Assembly: GCA_021324915.1 (NCBI GenBank)
Contig: JAJPIC010000027.1
Location: 62,001 to 126,000 of the forward strand
Direction: 5' to 3'
Length of the DNA stretch: 64,000 nt
Source of the DNA: Beijerinckiaceae bacterium
GTDB lineage: Bacteria > Pseudomonadota > Alphaproteobacteria > Rhizobiales > Beijerinckiaceae
In this document: piece by piece, positions 8,175 through 19,969 of the stretch
How the letters are laid out: each line of letters opens with the position of its first letter
Position numbering within the stretch: the stretch's first letter is position 1
Notes under the pieces: generated by a model
Told to the model about the DNA's origin: nothing
Seen by the model: the letters and a program-made list of their open reading frames with translations, nothing else
Database searches by the model: none
Made by a program: the position numbers and the translations under genes

Positions 8175-9077
8175 CTATTGCGCTTCGGCCGCACCGTCGA
8201 TGCGGGCGCCCGGCAGAATGCCGCCGCAATGCGGACAGACCGCATGCGCTATGTGCGCATGGTGACGCGCACCGAAATCGGCGCTGATGATCGTATGAAT
8301 TTTCGCGCGCTGCTCGCGCCGGAGCCGCAATTGATTGAGATAGCCGGCGGTGATGAGACCCGAAAAGAGCGCGAGCGCGCCGATTCCCATGACAGAGATG
8401 ATGCCGCCGAGTATCCGTCCGGCGAGAGTTACGGGTACGATATCGCCGTAACCGACCGTCGTGATCGTCTCGATCGCCCACCACATCGCCGCGGGAATCG
8501 AGGTGAAGACATTGGGCTGCGCAGCGCCTTCGAGCATATACATGAGCGCGCCGCCGATCGTCAGAGTGAGGACGAGGACGAAGATCAAGGCTCCGATCGC
8601 CTGCGCCTCCTCACGCAGCACCGCCCAAAGAAGCGCGAATGTGGTCGAGTGGCGCGTGAGCTTTATCATGCGCAGCAGGCGCAAGAGTCTGAGCACGCGC
8701 AAATCGCCGGCGCCGATAAGGCCGAGAACCGCCGGCAGAACCGCGATCAGATCGATCAGCGGAAAGAAGCCCCTCGCATAAGTGAGCCGTCCCCACAAGG
8801 GGGAATGAAATCGTCCGCTGCGGAAATCGACCGAGGTCCAAAGCCGCAGCACATATTCGATGGCGAAAATCGTGGTTGCGCAAGTTTCGATGAGGGTGAA
8901 AAGACGCGCGTTGTGCGCCCGGATCGGCTCGACGGATTCGAGGATTACCGCGGCGACATTGACGATGATCAGCGCCGCGAGTAGCGCGTTGAAGATTCGG
9001 GTCGTTCTTGTCTGCGGCGCGTCGTCGTCGAAGAGCGCACTCAGCCGGCGGCGCAAGGAAGTGCTGGGTTGCTGCAC
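8175..9077 (-). CDS. Voltage-gated potassium channel-like ion transporter
   Basis: 300 aa. Six membrane segments are visible between about 27 and 250, with an S4-like helix carrying regularly spaced arginines (R127, R130, R133, R136) and the K+ selectivity filter TVGYGD at 207-212. This is the Kv-type inner-membrane tetramer fold. The short cytoplasmic C-terminus holds several His and a CPHC pair (C281, C284), which could bind a metal. The gene ends 10 bp from the 56-bp repeat array. Confidence 0.9.
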   Translation of the reverse strand: MQQPSTSLRRRLSALFDDDAPQTRTTRIFNALLAALIIVNVAAVILESVEPIRAHNARLFTLIETCATTIFAIEYVLRLWTSVDFRSGRFHSPLWGRLTYARGFFPLIDLIAVLPAVLGLIGAGDLRVLRLLRLLRMIKLTRHSTTFALLWAVLREEAQAIGALIFVLVLTLTIGGALMYMLEGAAQPNVFTSIPAAMWWAIETITTVGYGDIVPVTLAGRILGGIISVMGIGALALFSGLITAGYLNQLRLRREQRAKIHTIISADFGARHHAHIAHAVCPHCGGILPGARIDGAAEAQ

Positions 9078-9167
9078 AGAAATCGTCCAGCGGAGCCGGT
9101 GAAGCTAGCCGGACCCGATGAACCAAATTTGACGCGGCGTTCGTTCTCCCGCAAGCGGAAGAGGGAA

Positions 9168-10154
9168 TTACCCCCACAGAGCCGGCGCCGGCGGATAGAT
9201 CCGCGCTCCGTCATAGCGCAGGCCATTCGCGCGGTCGGCAGCGAGCAGCAGCGGCCCGTCGAGATCGACGTAGCGCGCTTTGCCGGCCAGCAGCAAAGCA
9301 GGGGCGACGCCGAGCGAAGTGCCGACCATGCTGCCGATCATGATTTGAAATCCAAGCCGCTCGGCCTCGGCGACGGTGGCGAGCGCTTCCGTGAGCCCGC
9401 CCGTCTTGTCGAGCTTGACGTTCACGGCATCATAAAGCCCGCGCAGGTCGGCAACGTCGGCCGCTTTGTGGCAGCTCTCGTCGGCGCAGATCGGAATCGA
9501 ATGGGCGATCTCGGCGAGGACCGCATCTTGTCCGGCAGGCAGCGGCTGCTCGATCAGGCGAACATCGTGGCGGGCGCAGGCTTCGAGATTTGCGACGAGA
9601 TTTTGCGGCGACCAGGCCTCGTTGGCATCGCCGATGAGTTCGGCTTTCGGCACGGATTGGCGCACCGCCGCCAATCTTTCCGCATCGCCGTCGCCGCCGA
9701 GTTTCAACTTGAGCAGCGGATAGAAGCTCGCGGCTTTCGCGGCCTGCGCCATGGCTTCTGGCGAGCCGAGCGAGATCGTGAATGCGGTGACGACCGTTGC
9801 CGGCGCGGGGAGACCCAAGAGTCTATGGACGGGAACGGCGCGCTGTTTCGCCCTTAGATCCCAAAGCGCGCAATCGAGGGCGTTGCGTGCCGCGCCGGGC
9901 GGCATCAATTCCTGCAGGGCCGCGTTGTCGATGCCGGCTTCGATCGTCTGCCGCACCGCCTCGATCTCGGCCAACACGCTTTGCGCGTTTTCGCCATAGC
10001 GGGCATAGGGCACGCATTCGCCGCGACCGCGAAAGCCGTCCGATTCGAGAGTTGCGACGACGAGAATTGCCTCGGTCTTGGCGCCGCGGGAAATGACGAA
10101 GCCGCCGGCGATCGGGAAAGTTTCAACCGCAACCGTGAGCCGCGTTGCGCCCAT
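9168..10154 (-). CDS. Dipeptide epimerase (L-Ala-D/L-Glu epimerase type), enolase superfamily
   Basis: 328 aa from ATG 10154. The TIM barrel carries the KLKLGG lysine pair (about residue 152), metal-ligand strands ending GDANEAW, IEQPL and ADES, and VNVKLDKTGG with the opposing Lys. This pattern fits the AE epimerase branch, which recycles murein-peptide dipeptides in the cytosol. The open frame extends 39 codons further up but would overlap the upstream gene; ATG 10154 is 4 nt after that gene's stop, consistent with an operon. Confidence 0.85.
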   Translation of the reverse strand: MGATRLTVAVETFPIAGGFVISRGAKTEAILVVATLESDGFRGRGECVPYARYGENAQSVLAEIEAVRQTIEAGIDNAALQELMPPGAARNALDCALWDLRAKQRAVPVHRLLGLPAPATVVTAFTISLGSPEAMAQAAKAASFYPLLKLKLGGDGDAERLAAVRQSVPKAELIGDANEAWSPQNLVANLEACARHDVRLIEQPLPAGQDAVLAEIAHSIPICADESCHKAADVADLRGLYDAVNVKLDKTGGLTEALATVAEAERLGFQIMIGSMVGTSLGVAPALLLAGKARYVDLDGPLLLAADRANGLRYDGARIYPPAPALWG

Positions 10155-10158
10155 TCTT

Positions 10159-10908
10159 TCAGTCGGCGCCCCCGCCTGCGCTACTCGCCTGGCTCGGCGC
10201 CGCGTGCCTGCGATGATGCCGGGGCGCCTGCGCGCCGGAGCCCTTGTCGTTGGCGGTCGGATCGAAGCCAACCTTGATCGCGTAGTCCTCTTTGAAATTG
10301 CCCGTCGCGGGAACGCTGAGCGGCTCGGTGACGAGCGTGAAGGGCGCTTCCGTCTGGCCGTCCGGCACGCTGGTCGGAACTTGGTAAAGCTTGCTCAACA
10401 CCGGGCTGTCGTCACTGCGCTGGACGATGGCAACACGGACGGGCGCGTCGAAAGAGCCGGCGCTGCCGAGCGGCCCGAGCAGCACACGGCCGGCGACGCC
10501 GATTTTCATGGCAACCTGACCGCCTCTGACCTCGCAATCGCGCGCCACATTTTCGATCGAGAATTGATAGCGCACGTTTGCGTTCGTCTGGTCCGTGCCC
10601 GGGCCATAAATGCGGTCGGCGGCGGTGCCGTCGAGAATCTGGATCTCCGGACAAAGGATACGGTCGGTCGGCTGCGGCTGGCGGGGCAGGGGCTTGAAAG
10701 AGACAAGCGCCATCAGATTGTCCCACTTCTGCTGCGCGGGCTCGTCGACGTCGAAACTGCCGGTATTGCGGCTGCAGCCGGCAAGCGCGGCGACAAGGAA
10801 AATCGAGGCGGCGATGCTCGCGGCGCAAGTCACTCCCCGTGCGCGGCGCAGGCTCCGGGCACGACCAGATCTGCCATCAACCGCTCGCCCTCCCATTCTC
10901 AACTCCAA
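10159..10908 (-). CDS. Putative lipoprotein, function unknown
   Basis: 249 aa. A basic N-terminus and hydrophobic segment end in a lipobox (ALAGC, Cys near residue 45), so export and lipidation are likely; an internal start nearer the hydrophobic stretch is possible. The body has three further cysteines and ends in a Gln/Ala/His/Arg-rich low-complexity tail. Upstream of and 4 nt from the epimerase gene, so co-transcribed. The family is not recognised with confidence. Confidence 0.65.
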   Translation of the reverse strand: MELRMGGRAVDGRSGRARSLRRARGVTCAASIAASIFLVAALAGCSRNTGSFDVDEPAQQKWDNLMALVSFKPLPRQPQPTDRILCPEIQILDGTAADRIYGPGTDQTNANVRYQFSIENVARDCEVRGGQVAMKIGVAGRVLLGPLGSAGSFDAPVRVAIVQRSDDSPVLSKLYQVPTSVPDGQTEAPFTLVTEPLSVPATGNFKEDYAIKVGFDPTANDKGSGAQAPRHHRRHAAPSQASSAGGGAD

Positions 10909-10983
10909 TCTTTTGAACCGAACCGAATTGCGGTCAATCGCGGCCCGCTCCGATATCCGACTTTGACTCGGGGCCGGTTAATG

Positions 10984-11523
10984 TCAGGGCAACGAGTCAA
11001 ATCCCGGCCCGAAGCCGTTCAGGGCGAGAGGAATGCCGATCCCCTCTTCGGGTGTCTGGAAGATAATGAATGTGGCATTGTGGCCATTTTTCATCTGATT
11101 GATCAGCTTATCCTCCATCATGACTTCAGCAATGCAGCCGGTCGGCAGGCAGCGGACGAAGCCGGCCCGCCCGATATCTGTATTGTCGATCTTGAGGCCG
11201 AGCCCGGAGGGCAGCAAAACGCCGAGCGGGGCGATCACGCGCAAAAGCCGGCTCTTCCCGTCCGCCGTCTTGAGCACGATCACGACGAGATTGACGTTCG
11301 GCCGGTCTTCCGCCGCCACGCTCTGCAGGAGCGCGCATTGTTCGTGCTGGGCTCCGGGCGGCGTCTCGCAGCGCACTTCCCAGTCGCCGAATTTCGATTT
11401 GACGACGCCTTGCGATGAACCATTGTTCGTTGCGCCGCACACAAAAGAGGCGGCGAGGCCAAGGACGAGCGGCAACCGGGCGATGAGGCCGCGGCGATTC
11501 GTTGTCATGTGGATCATGGCCAT
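10984..11523 (-). CDS. Invasion-associated locus B (IalB) family protein
   Basis: 179 aa. An N-terminal signal peptide (about residues 10-30) is followed by the family pattern FGDWEVRCETP, then CALLQSV and a later CLPTGC pair. IalB proteins are periplasmic or surface proteins common in Hyphomicrobiales; in pathogens they aid host-cell entry, while in free-living species the role is unknown. The start may be at 11523, 11514 or 11508; AAGAGA fits 11514 best. Divergent from the cytochrome oxidase operon. Confidence 0.8.
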   Translation of the reverse strand: MAMIHMTTNRRGLIARLPLVLGLAASFVCGATNNGSSQGVVKSKFGDWEVRCETPPGAQHEQCALLQSVAAEDRPNVNLVVIVLKTADGKSRLLRVIAPLGVLLPSGLGLKIDNTDIGRAGFVRCLPTGCIAEVMMEDKLINQMKNGHNATFIIFQTPEEGIGIPLALNGFGPGFDSLP

Positions 11524-11907
11524 TCTCTTGCCGCGCGCCGGCGGGCGCGGGCACGCCGGTTCTCGCTAAATCGGCAAAACGCAGCAAATATGCCGCAATC
11601 GAATCGAGATCGTGTCGAAAAACCTGACATTTCCCTAGCCTATCGCGGCGGCGTTGCAAATCGCGCCGGGGAGCGAGACGCGGATTTTCCGCACCTTGAG
11701 GCGCTGATGGCCGCTGCAGCCGTAAATCGCGGCTTTTACAAGGCCCTCGCGCGTTTATGCCGCAAGGAAGGGACGGAACGGGCTGGTTGCGTGAATTAAA
11801 TCTTTGTGGTTTGGAACGGCTTAGCCACGAATTGCTCGACCGCCAAAAGACCAGTAGAGCGGTAAAGAGAACGACATGCGAGCCGTGGAGGGGAGTGACC
11901 AAAGTCC
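11524..11907. other. Divergent intergenic region between the IalB gene and the oxidase operon
   Basis: 384 nt without a convincing gene. It must hold promoters for both sides. A GGAGGGGAG stretch lies 10-20 nt before the ctaC start, and an 11-codon frame (ATG 11875, stop overlapping the ctaC ATG as ATGA) could act as a leader; neither can be confirmed. No hairpin terminator or recognisable repeat was seen. Confidence 0.4.
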
Positions 11908-14467
<2,560 letters not shown>

Positions 14468-14555
14468 GGCCGGCTAGAGACGAAATGTCGAGATCCAGCT
14501 ATCTGGAGGCGAAGCGGTCGGGCGAAACGAAAGACGCTTGGCGTTCGGTCGCACG

Positions 14556-15497
14556 ATGACCTTCGTCGGAGAAAGCAGAAGCGTATCCGGGCTGGCGGCA
14601 ATCTCGGCCGCCGGCCCGGATGATTATGTCGCGCTGCTCAAGCCGCGCGTGATGTCGCTCGTCGTTTTCACCGCGCTTACCGGGCTCGTGCTCTCGCCGC
14701 AGCACGTCAATATCGTCATCGGCTTTGCCTCGCTTCTCGCAATCGCGGTCGGGGCGGGCGCGGCGGGCGCGCTGAACATGTGGTACGACGCCGATATCGA
14801 CGCCGTCATGCGCCGTACGTCCCGCAGGCCGATCCCCACCGGGAAGGTTACGCGGCAGGAGGCACTGGCCTTCGGGCTGACGCTTGCGATTTTCGCGGTG
14901 CTGACGCTCGGCCTCGTCGCCAATCTCTTGGCCGCCGCGCTTTTGGCCTTCACCATCTTCTTTTATGTCGTGATCTACACGATGTGGCTGAAGCGCCTGA
15001 CGCCGCAGAACATCGTCATCGGCGGAGCGGCGGGCGCTTTGCCACCCGTTGTCGGATATGTCGCCGCGACCGGGCAGGTGAGTCTCGCGGCACTGGTTCT
15101 CTTCGCCATCATTTTCGTTTGGACGCCGCCGCATTTCTGGGCGCTGGCGCTGGTGCGCTCGGGAGATTACGGGCGCGCCGGCGTGCCGATGATGCCGAAT
15201 GTCAAAGGTGCCGACCGCACGCGGCTCGAAATCCTCATCTACAGCCTCGTCCTCGCCGCGCTTGGTGTTCTGCCTTTCGTGCTCGGCTTCGCATCGCCGG
15301 TCTATGGGGTCGTCAGCGCGGCCCTCGGCGCAGCCTTCGTCGGACTGGCCTGGCAGGTCTATCGCTTACGCGAAGGCGACCGCGCCAATAAATGCGCGAT
15401 GCGGCTCTTCGGCTTCTCGATCCTCTATCTCTTCTTGCTTTTCGCCGAGATCCTGAGCGAAAGGCTCATCGCGTCGGCGATGGGATTTCTGAGATGA
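14556..15497 (+). CDS. ctaB: Protoheme IX farnesyltransferase (heme O synthase)
   Basis: 313 aa from ATG 14556; a TTG at 14538 would add 6 residues. The UbiA-family motif [15 protein letters not shown] (N74, D78, D82) binds the prenyl diphosphate-Mg, and the second loop [16 protein letters not shown] is also typical. An integral membrane enzyme that makes heme O, the precursor of heme A. It overlaps the next small gene by ATGA. Confidence 0.96.
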   Translation: MTFVGESRSVSGLAAISAAGPDDYVALLKPRVMSLVVFTALTGLVLSPQHVNIVIGFASLLAIAVGAGAAGALNMWYDADIDAVMRRTSRRPIPTGKVTRQEALAFGLTLAIFAVLTLGLVANLLAAALLAFTIFFYVVIYTMWLKRLTPQNIVIGGAAGALPPVVGYVAATGQVSLAALVLFAIIFVWTPPHFWALALVRSGDYGRAGVPMMPNVKGADRTRLEILIYSLVLAALGVLPFVLGFASPVYGVVSAALGAAFVGLAWQVYRLREGDRANKCAMRLFGFSILYLFLLFAEILSERLIASAMGFLR

Positions 15498-15667
15498 ACA
15501 TGGACAGCGAGCGCGACTCCAAGGGGGTCGTCCTCACGCCGGAACAAAGCAAGAGCCGGCGCCAGCGCAATATTGCGATCGGGCTCGCCGTCGGCTTTCT
15601 TGTCCTGCTCTTCTACGCCGTAACGATCGTCAAGGTCGGCCCCGGCGTCCTCAACCGGCCACTTTAG
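15494..15667 (+). CDS. Small membrane protein of the oxidase operon (CoxF-like)
   Basis: 57 aa with one membrane helix (about residues 28-46, [19 protein letters not shown]). The ATG at 15494 overlaps the ctaB stop (ATGA), and ctaG starts 6 nt after its stop, so it is tightly built into the operon. A small single-helix protein at this position is usual in alphaproteobacterial oxidase operons and is often called CoxF; the exact role is not settled. Confidence 0.8.
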   Translation: MNMDSERDSKGVVLTPEQSKSRRQRNIAIGLAVGFLVLLFYAVTIVKVGPGVLNRPL

Positions 15668-15673
15668 AGCGAC

Positions 15674-16252
15674 ATGGCCCAGGGTTCTTTCAGCAATAAA
15701 TGGGTCGCCGTTGCGGTGCTCCTCGCCACCGCTTCCATGCTCGGGCTCTCCTTCGCCGCCGTGCCGCTCTATCGGCTCTTCTGCGCGAGGACCGGCTTTG
15801 CCGGCACGACGCAGGTTGCGCATGTAGCGCCGACCACTCGCGGCAAGCGCCAGGTGATCGTGCGATTCGACACGAATGTCGGTGCCGGGCTTGCCTGGCG
15901 TTTCGAGCCGGAAATTGCGCAGGTCACCTTGCTCACCGGGCAAACGGCGACCGTGTTTTTCAAGGTGACCAATCTGACCGACCAAGAGACGGCCGCGCGT
16001 GCCGTCTACAATGTCTCGCCCGGCCAGTCCGGAGCCTATTTCGATAAGATTTCCTGTTTTTGCTTCAACACCCAGCATCTCGGCCCGCACCAGATGGCGG
16101 AAATGCCGGTCGTGTTCTTTCTCGACCCGGCCCTCGAAAAGGACGAGACGATGAACGGGATCGACGAGATCACCTTGTCATATACATTCTATTCCGCGGA
16201 CGCGTCGAAACAGACGGCTGCGGGCGAGAATGGAAGCAAAAACAGACTTTGA
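15674..16252 (+). CDS. ctaG: Cytochrome c oxidase assembly protein CtaG/Cox11
   Basis: 192 aa. One N-terminal membrane helix (about 9-30) and a periplasmic immunoglobulin-like domain with the copper-binding CFCF motif (SCFCFNTQ). It delivers copper to the CuB centre of subunit I. All family landmarks are present. Confidence 0.96.
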   Translation: MAQGSFSNKWVAVAVLLATASMLGLSFAAVPLYRLFCARTGFAGTTQVAHVAPTTRGKRQVIVRFDTNVGAGLAWRFEPEIAQVTLLTGQTATVFFKVTNLTDQETAARAVYNVSPGQSGAYFDKISCFCFNTQHLGPHQMAEMPVVFFLDPALEKDETMNGIDEITLSYTFYSADASKQTAAGENGSKNRL

Positions 16253-16374
16253 CGACCATTCGTCGCCTTGACCGGCGGCACTAAACCGTGCAAACGGCCA
16301 GGGAAGGCAGCAAGCCCAGCTTAGAGAAAGCCGAATAAAGCCGATAAGGCCGCGAATTAGGAGAGGGGACAGAT

Positions 16375-17238
16375 ATGGCCGACGCCCACGCAAAACCAAA
16401 CCACGAGTATCATCTCGTCGACCCGAGCCCCTGGCCGATTCTCGGGGCTATCGGCGCTTTCCTGATGGCGCTCGGCGGCATCATGTGGATGAAGTCGATC
16501 GTCGCCTTCAACATGCAGCCGGGCAGCTACATTTTCGGCGCGGGCCTGATCCTGGTTCTTTATGTGATGGCGTCGTGGTGGATCGACGTGATCCGCGAAG
16601 CCGAATACCAGGGCCATCATACGCGCGTCGTGGCCATCGGCCTGCGTTACGGCATGATCCTCTTCATCGCTTCGGAGGTCATGTTCTTCGTCGCCTGGTT
16701 CTGGGCCTTCTTCGACGCGAGTCTCTTCGCCGGCGAGAAGATTCAATATGCGCGCGTTGCCTTCACTGGCGGGCATTGGCCGCCGAAGGGCATCGAGGTC
16801 ATCGACCCCTGGCATTTCCCGCTGCTCAATACTTTGATCTTGCTGACGTCGGGCACCACGGTCACCTGGGCGCATCACGCGCTCCTCAACAACGATCGCA
16901 CGGGTCTCAGGAACGGGCTGATCCTCACGATCCTGCTCGGCATCGCATTCACATCTGTGCAGGCTTACGAATACATCCACGCGCCCTTCGGCTTCAAAGG
17001 CTCCATCTACGGCTCGACCTTCTTCATGGCCACGGGCTTCCACGGCTTCCATGTTATCATCGGCACGATCTTTCTGACGGTCTGCCTGATCCGCGCGCTC
17101 GCCGGCCAGTTCACGCCGCAGCGTCATCTCGGCTTCGAGTTCGCTGCCTGGTATTGGCATTTCGTCGACGTAGTATGGCTATTCCTCTTCTCCTGCATCT
17201 ATGTCTGGGGCTCGTGGGGCGCCCCGATGGAGCACTGA
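16375..17238 (+). CDS. ctaE: Cytochrome c oxidase subunit III
   Basis: 287 aa with seven membrane helices. Family segments [26 protein letters not shown] and [15 protein letters not shown] are present, with the conserved Glu (SEV) and the C-terminal [13 protein letters not shown]. It stabilises the subunit I core and proton uptake. About 122 nt separate it from ctaG, and an AGGAGAGG site lies before the ATG. Confidence 0.97.
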   Translation: MADAHAKPNHEYHLVDPSPWPILGAIGAFLMALGGIMWMKSIVAFNMQPGSYIFGAGLILVLYVMASWWIDVIREAEYQGHHTRVVAIGLRYGMILFIASEVMFFVAWFWAFFDASLFAGEKIQYARVAFTGGHWPPKGIEVIDPWHFPLLNTLILLTSGTTVTWAHHALLNNDRTGLRNGLILTILLGIAFTSVQAYEYIHAPFGFKGSIYGSTFFMATGFHGFHVIIGTIFLTVCLIRALAGQFTPQRHLGFEFAAWYWHFVDVVWLFLFSCIYVWGSWGAPMEH

Positions 17239-17246
17239 GACAATCT

Positions 17247-17274
17247 GCGTGCGAGGCCTTTTGGCTTCGCACGC
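17247..17274 (+). terminator. Strong hairpin after ctaE inside the operon
   Basis: A 12-bp stem (GCGTGCGA g GCC / GGC t TCGCACGC, the central g-t forming a wobble pair in RNA) with a TTTT loop starts 8 nt after the ctaE stop. No U-tract follows, so it may stabilise the upstream mRNA end or attenuate rather than end transcription before the DUF983 gene. Confidence 0.55.
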
Positions 17275-17314
17275 GCTGGAACCCGCGGCGTCTTCGCTGC
17301 GCGATGGAGCCGCG

Positions 17315-17692
17315 ATGAGCGGCAATGAAAAAGATCGGTTGCTTTCGGCATCGCTCGCCGGCGTCGCTGGGCACTGCCCGCGCTGCGGACGCGGCAAGAT
17401 GTTCTCCGGCTTTCTCAATCTCGCGCCGTCCTGCAAGTCCTGCGGACTCGACCTGTCCTTTGCCGATTCGGGGGACGGGCCTGCCGTCTTCGTCATGCTG
17501 TTCGCCGGTTTCCTGGTGGTCGGTGCGGCCCTCTGGACCGAGGTTGTCTTCGAGCCTCCGTTCTGGGTCTATATCGTCGTCTTCTTTCCGCTGACCCTGA
17601 TCGTCTGCATCGGCCTCCTGCGGCCTTTGAAGGGGCTGTTGATCGCGCTTCAATACCGCAACAAGGCCGAGCAGGGCCGGCTCAAACCGTGA
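17315..17692 (+). CDS. DUF983 family membrane protein with zinc-ribbon-like cysteines
   Basis: 125 aa from ATG 17315. Two CxxC pairs (CPRC, CKSC, about residues 21-43) suggest a small metal-binding ribbon, followed by two membrane helices (about 60-105). DUF983 proteins sit next to ctaE and SURF1 in many alphaproteobacterial oxidase operons and are thought to help oxidase biogenesis, without a defined reaction. Overlaps the SURF1 gene start. Confidence 0.85.
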   Translation: MSGNEKDRLLSASLAGVAGHCPRCGRGKMFSGFLNLAPSCKSCGLDLSFADSGDGPAVFVMLFAGFLVVGAALWTEVVFEPPFWVYIVVFFPLTLIVCIGLLRPLKGLLIALQYRNKAEQGRLKP

Positions 17693-18450
17693 CGTCTCTC
17701 GTTCAATCCGCGCGCAAGGGCCTTTTTGTTCCCATTGCGTTTTTCTTTGTCGCCTGCGGAATTCTCGTCTCGCTGGGCGCGTGGCAATTGCATCGCCTTG
17801 CGTGGAAGGAGACGCTGATCGAGGAAATCGCGACGCGCTCCAAGGCGCCGCCGCAGCCGCTGCCCGATCCTGCGAGCTGGCCGCAGCTCGCGGCAAACGA
17901 CTACGCCTATCGGCACGTCCGGCTCACCGGCACGTTCGAGAACGACGATGAGGCGCACGTTTTCTACGGCACCGGGCCGCACGAGCTCGGGCCCGGCTAT
18001 CTCATTTTTACCCCGTTGCGGCTCCGGTCGGGGGCCATTGTCATCGTCAATCGCGGCTTCGTGCCGGCATCGCTTGCGGCACAATCGACCCGCGCTAAGG
18101 GCGAGCTCTCGGGCGAAGTCACGCTCGCGGGCCTGATGCGGCCGCCCGAGGAGCGCAACCTCTTCACCCCGGCCGACGAGCCGGACAAAAATCTCTATTT
18201 CAGCCGCGATCCAGCCCCGATCGCCGCGCATTTTCATCTGTCGCAGGTGGCGCCCTTTATTGTCGATGCCGATCCGGCGCCGGTGCCGGGCGGCTGGCCA
18301 ATCGGCGGCATGACGCAAATCGATATTCCAAACAATCACTTGAGCTACGCGCTGACCTGGTTTGGCCTGGCGGTGGGGCTGGTCGCGACTTTCGCGGGCT
18401 GGCTGCGCGCCAGAATGGTCGAACAAAGAGGTGAAATGGTAAATCGTTGA
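17689..18450 (+). CDS. SURF1 family oxidase assembly protein
   Basis: 253 aa, GTG start overlapping the DUF983 stop. Membrane helices at both ends (about 12-30 and 220-240) enclose a periplasmic domain; LGAWQLHRLAWKE after the first helix and YALTWFGLAVGL at the second are the family signatures. SURF1 (Shy1) assists heme a insertion into subunit I. Last oxidase-related gene of the operon. Confidence 0.93.
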   Translation: MTSLVQSARKGLFVPIAFFFVACGILVSLGAWQLHRLAWKETLIEEIATRSKAPPQPLPDPASWPQLAANDYAYRHVRLTGTFENDDEAHVFYGTGPHELGPGYLIFTPLRLRSGAIVIVNRGFVPASLAAQSTRAKGELSGEVTLAGLMRPPEERNLFTPADEPDKNLYFSRDPAPIAAHFHLSQVAPFIVDADPAPVPGGWPIGGMTQIDIPNNHLSYALTWFGLAVGLVATFAGWLRARMVEQRGEMVNR

Positions 18451-18547
18451 TTTGACAGGCTAAGACAGGTAGGTCGATTGAGGTAATTCCTGCTGCTCGT
18501 TGCCGTTTGTGCTAAACCGACCTCGGGATCCCCCCAGCCCAGGTACA

Positions 18548-19969
18548 ATGGTGAAATATATTTCGACACGCGGCGAGGCCCCCTCGCTCAACTTCACCGA
18601 TGCTCTGATCGCCGGCCTCGCCCAGGATGGTGGGCTCTATCTGCCCGAAGCCTATCCGCAGCTCTCGGCGGCCGAGATCGCGGGCTTCGCCGGCAAGCCT
18701 TACGCACAGGTGGCCGAAGCCGTCATCGCTCCCTTCGTCGGAGACGCATTGGAGCGCAAATATTTGCGCGCGGCGATCGAGGCGGCTTACGCGCTATTCG
18801 ATCACGCCGCCGTCGCGCCGCTCAGCCAGATCGGCGACAATCTCTTCCTGCTCGAGCTCTTTCACGGGCCGACGCTCGCCTTCAAGGATCTCGCCATGCA
18901 GGTCTTGAGCCGGCTCATGCGGCATGTGCTGGCAGCGCGCGGCAAACGGGCGACGATCCTCGGGGCGACTTCCGGCGACACGGGCGCCGCCGCCATCGCC
19001 GCCTTTCGAGGTATCGCCGAACTCGATCTCTTCATCCTTTATCCGCATGAGCGCATCTCCGATGTCCAGCGCCGGCAAATGACGACGATTGGCGACGCCA
19101 ACACCCACGTCGTCGCGATCGAAGGCACGTTCGACGATGCGCAAGCCTTGGTAAAAGCGCTCTTCGCCAACAAGCGGGCGCGCGAGGAATTCTCGCTCGC
19201 CGGCGTCAATTCGATCAATTGGGCGCGGGTGGTCGCGCAGGCGGTCTATTATTTCACGAGCGCGGTCGCGCTTGGCGCGCCGCACCGGGCAGTCTCCTTC
19301 GCGGTTCCGACCGGCAATTTCGGCGATATTCTCGCCGGCTGGATTGCCAAGCGCATGGGCTTGCCCATCGAGCGGCTCGTCATTGCAACCAATGCCAATG
19401 ATATACTTGCACGCGCCCTTGCAACCGGCCGTTACGAAGTCGGCCAGGTTCAGGCCACACAATCGCCCTCAATGGACATTCAGGTATCTTCGAATTTCGA
19501 ACGGCTGCTGTTTGAGGCCTGTGGGCGGGATCCGGCGGCGATCCGCCGAGCGATGGCTGCATTGCAGCAGGCCGGCAGCTTCGGCATCGAGCCCGGGCCG
19601 CTTGCAGCGATCCGCGCCGAGTTCGATGCGGTTCGGATCGGGGAGGCGGAGACAACCGGGGAGATCGCGCGCGTGTGGCGCGAAACGCAGAAGCTGATCG
19701 ACCCTCATACCGCGGTGGCGGTCGGCGCGGCCCGCGCGGCTCTCGCAAAGCATCCCGCCATTCCCATGGTCGTTCTCGGTACCGCCCATCCTGCGAAATT
19801 TCCCAGCGCCATTCTGCGCGCGACGAATATCGATCCTCCGCTTCCGGCGCATCTTGCCGATCTCGCTTCGCGCCGCGAACATTACGACGTTCTGGCGAGG
19901 GACGAGGCGGTGCTCGAATCCTTCATTCGCGGCAGGCTGCATGAAGCGGAAAGGGCTGCCGCCTCATGA
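18548..19969 (+). CDS. thrC: Threonine synthase
   Basis: 473 aa from ATG 18548. The PLP-binding lysine is K113 in GPTLAFKDLAMQ; the substrate loop GATSGDTGAAAI and the phosphate-binding PTGNFGDILAGW are intact. It converts O-phosphohomoserine to threonine in the cytosol. Its place between SURF1 and an M16 peptidase gene is common in Hyphomicrobiales. The stop overlaps the next ATG (ATGA). Confidence 0.96.
   Translation: MVKYISTRGEAPSLNFTDALIAGLAQDGGLYLPEAYPQLSAAEIAGFAGKPYAQVAEAVIAPFVGDALERKYLRAAIEAAYALFDHAAVAPLSQIGDNLFLLELFHGPTLAFKDLAMQVLSRLMRHVLAARGKRATILGATSGDTGAAAIAAFRGIAELDLFILYPHERISDVQRRQMTTIGDANTHVVAIEGTFDDAQALVKALFANKRAREEFSLAGVNSINWARVVAQAVYYFTSAVALGAPHRAVSFAVPTGNFGDILAGWIAKRMGLPIERLVIATNANDILARALATGRYEVGQVQATQSPSMDIQVSSNFERLLFEACGRDPAAIRRAMAALQQAGSFGIEPGPLAAIRAEFDAVRIGEAETTGEIARVWRETQKLIDPHTAVAVGAARAALAKHPAIPMVVLGTAHPAKFPSAILRATNIDPPLPAHLADLASRREHYDVLARDEAVLESFIRGRLHEAERAAAS

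Noticed and set aside
10078-11418. 446-codon plus-strand frame over the lipoprotein and IalB genes
   Set aside because: Covers two minus-strand genes with clear signal peptides and family motifs; no domain of its own.
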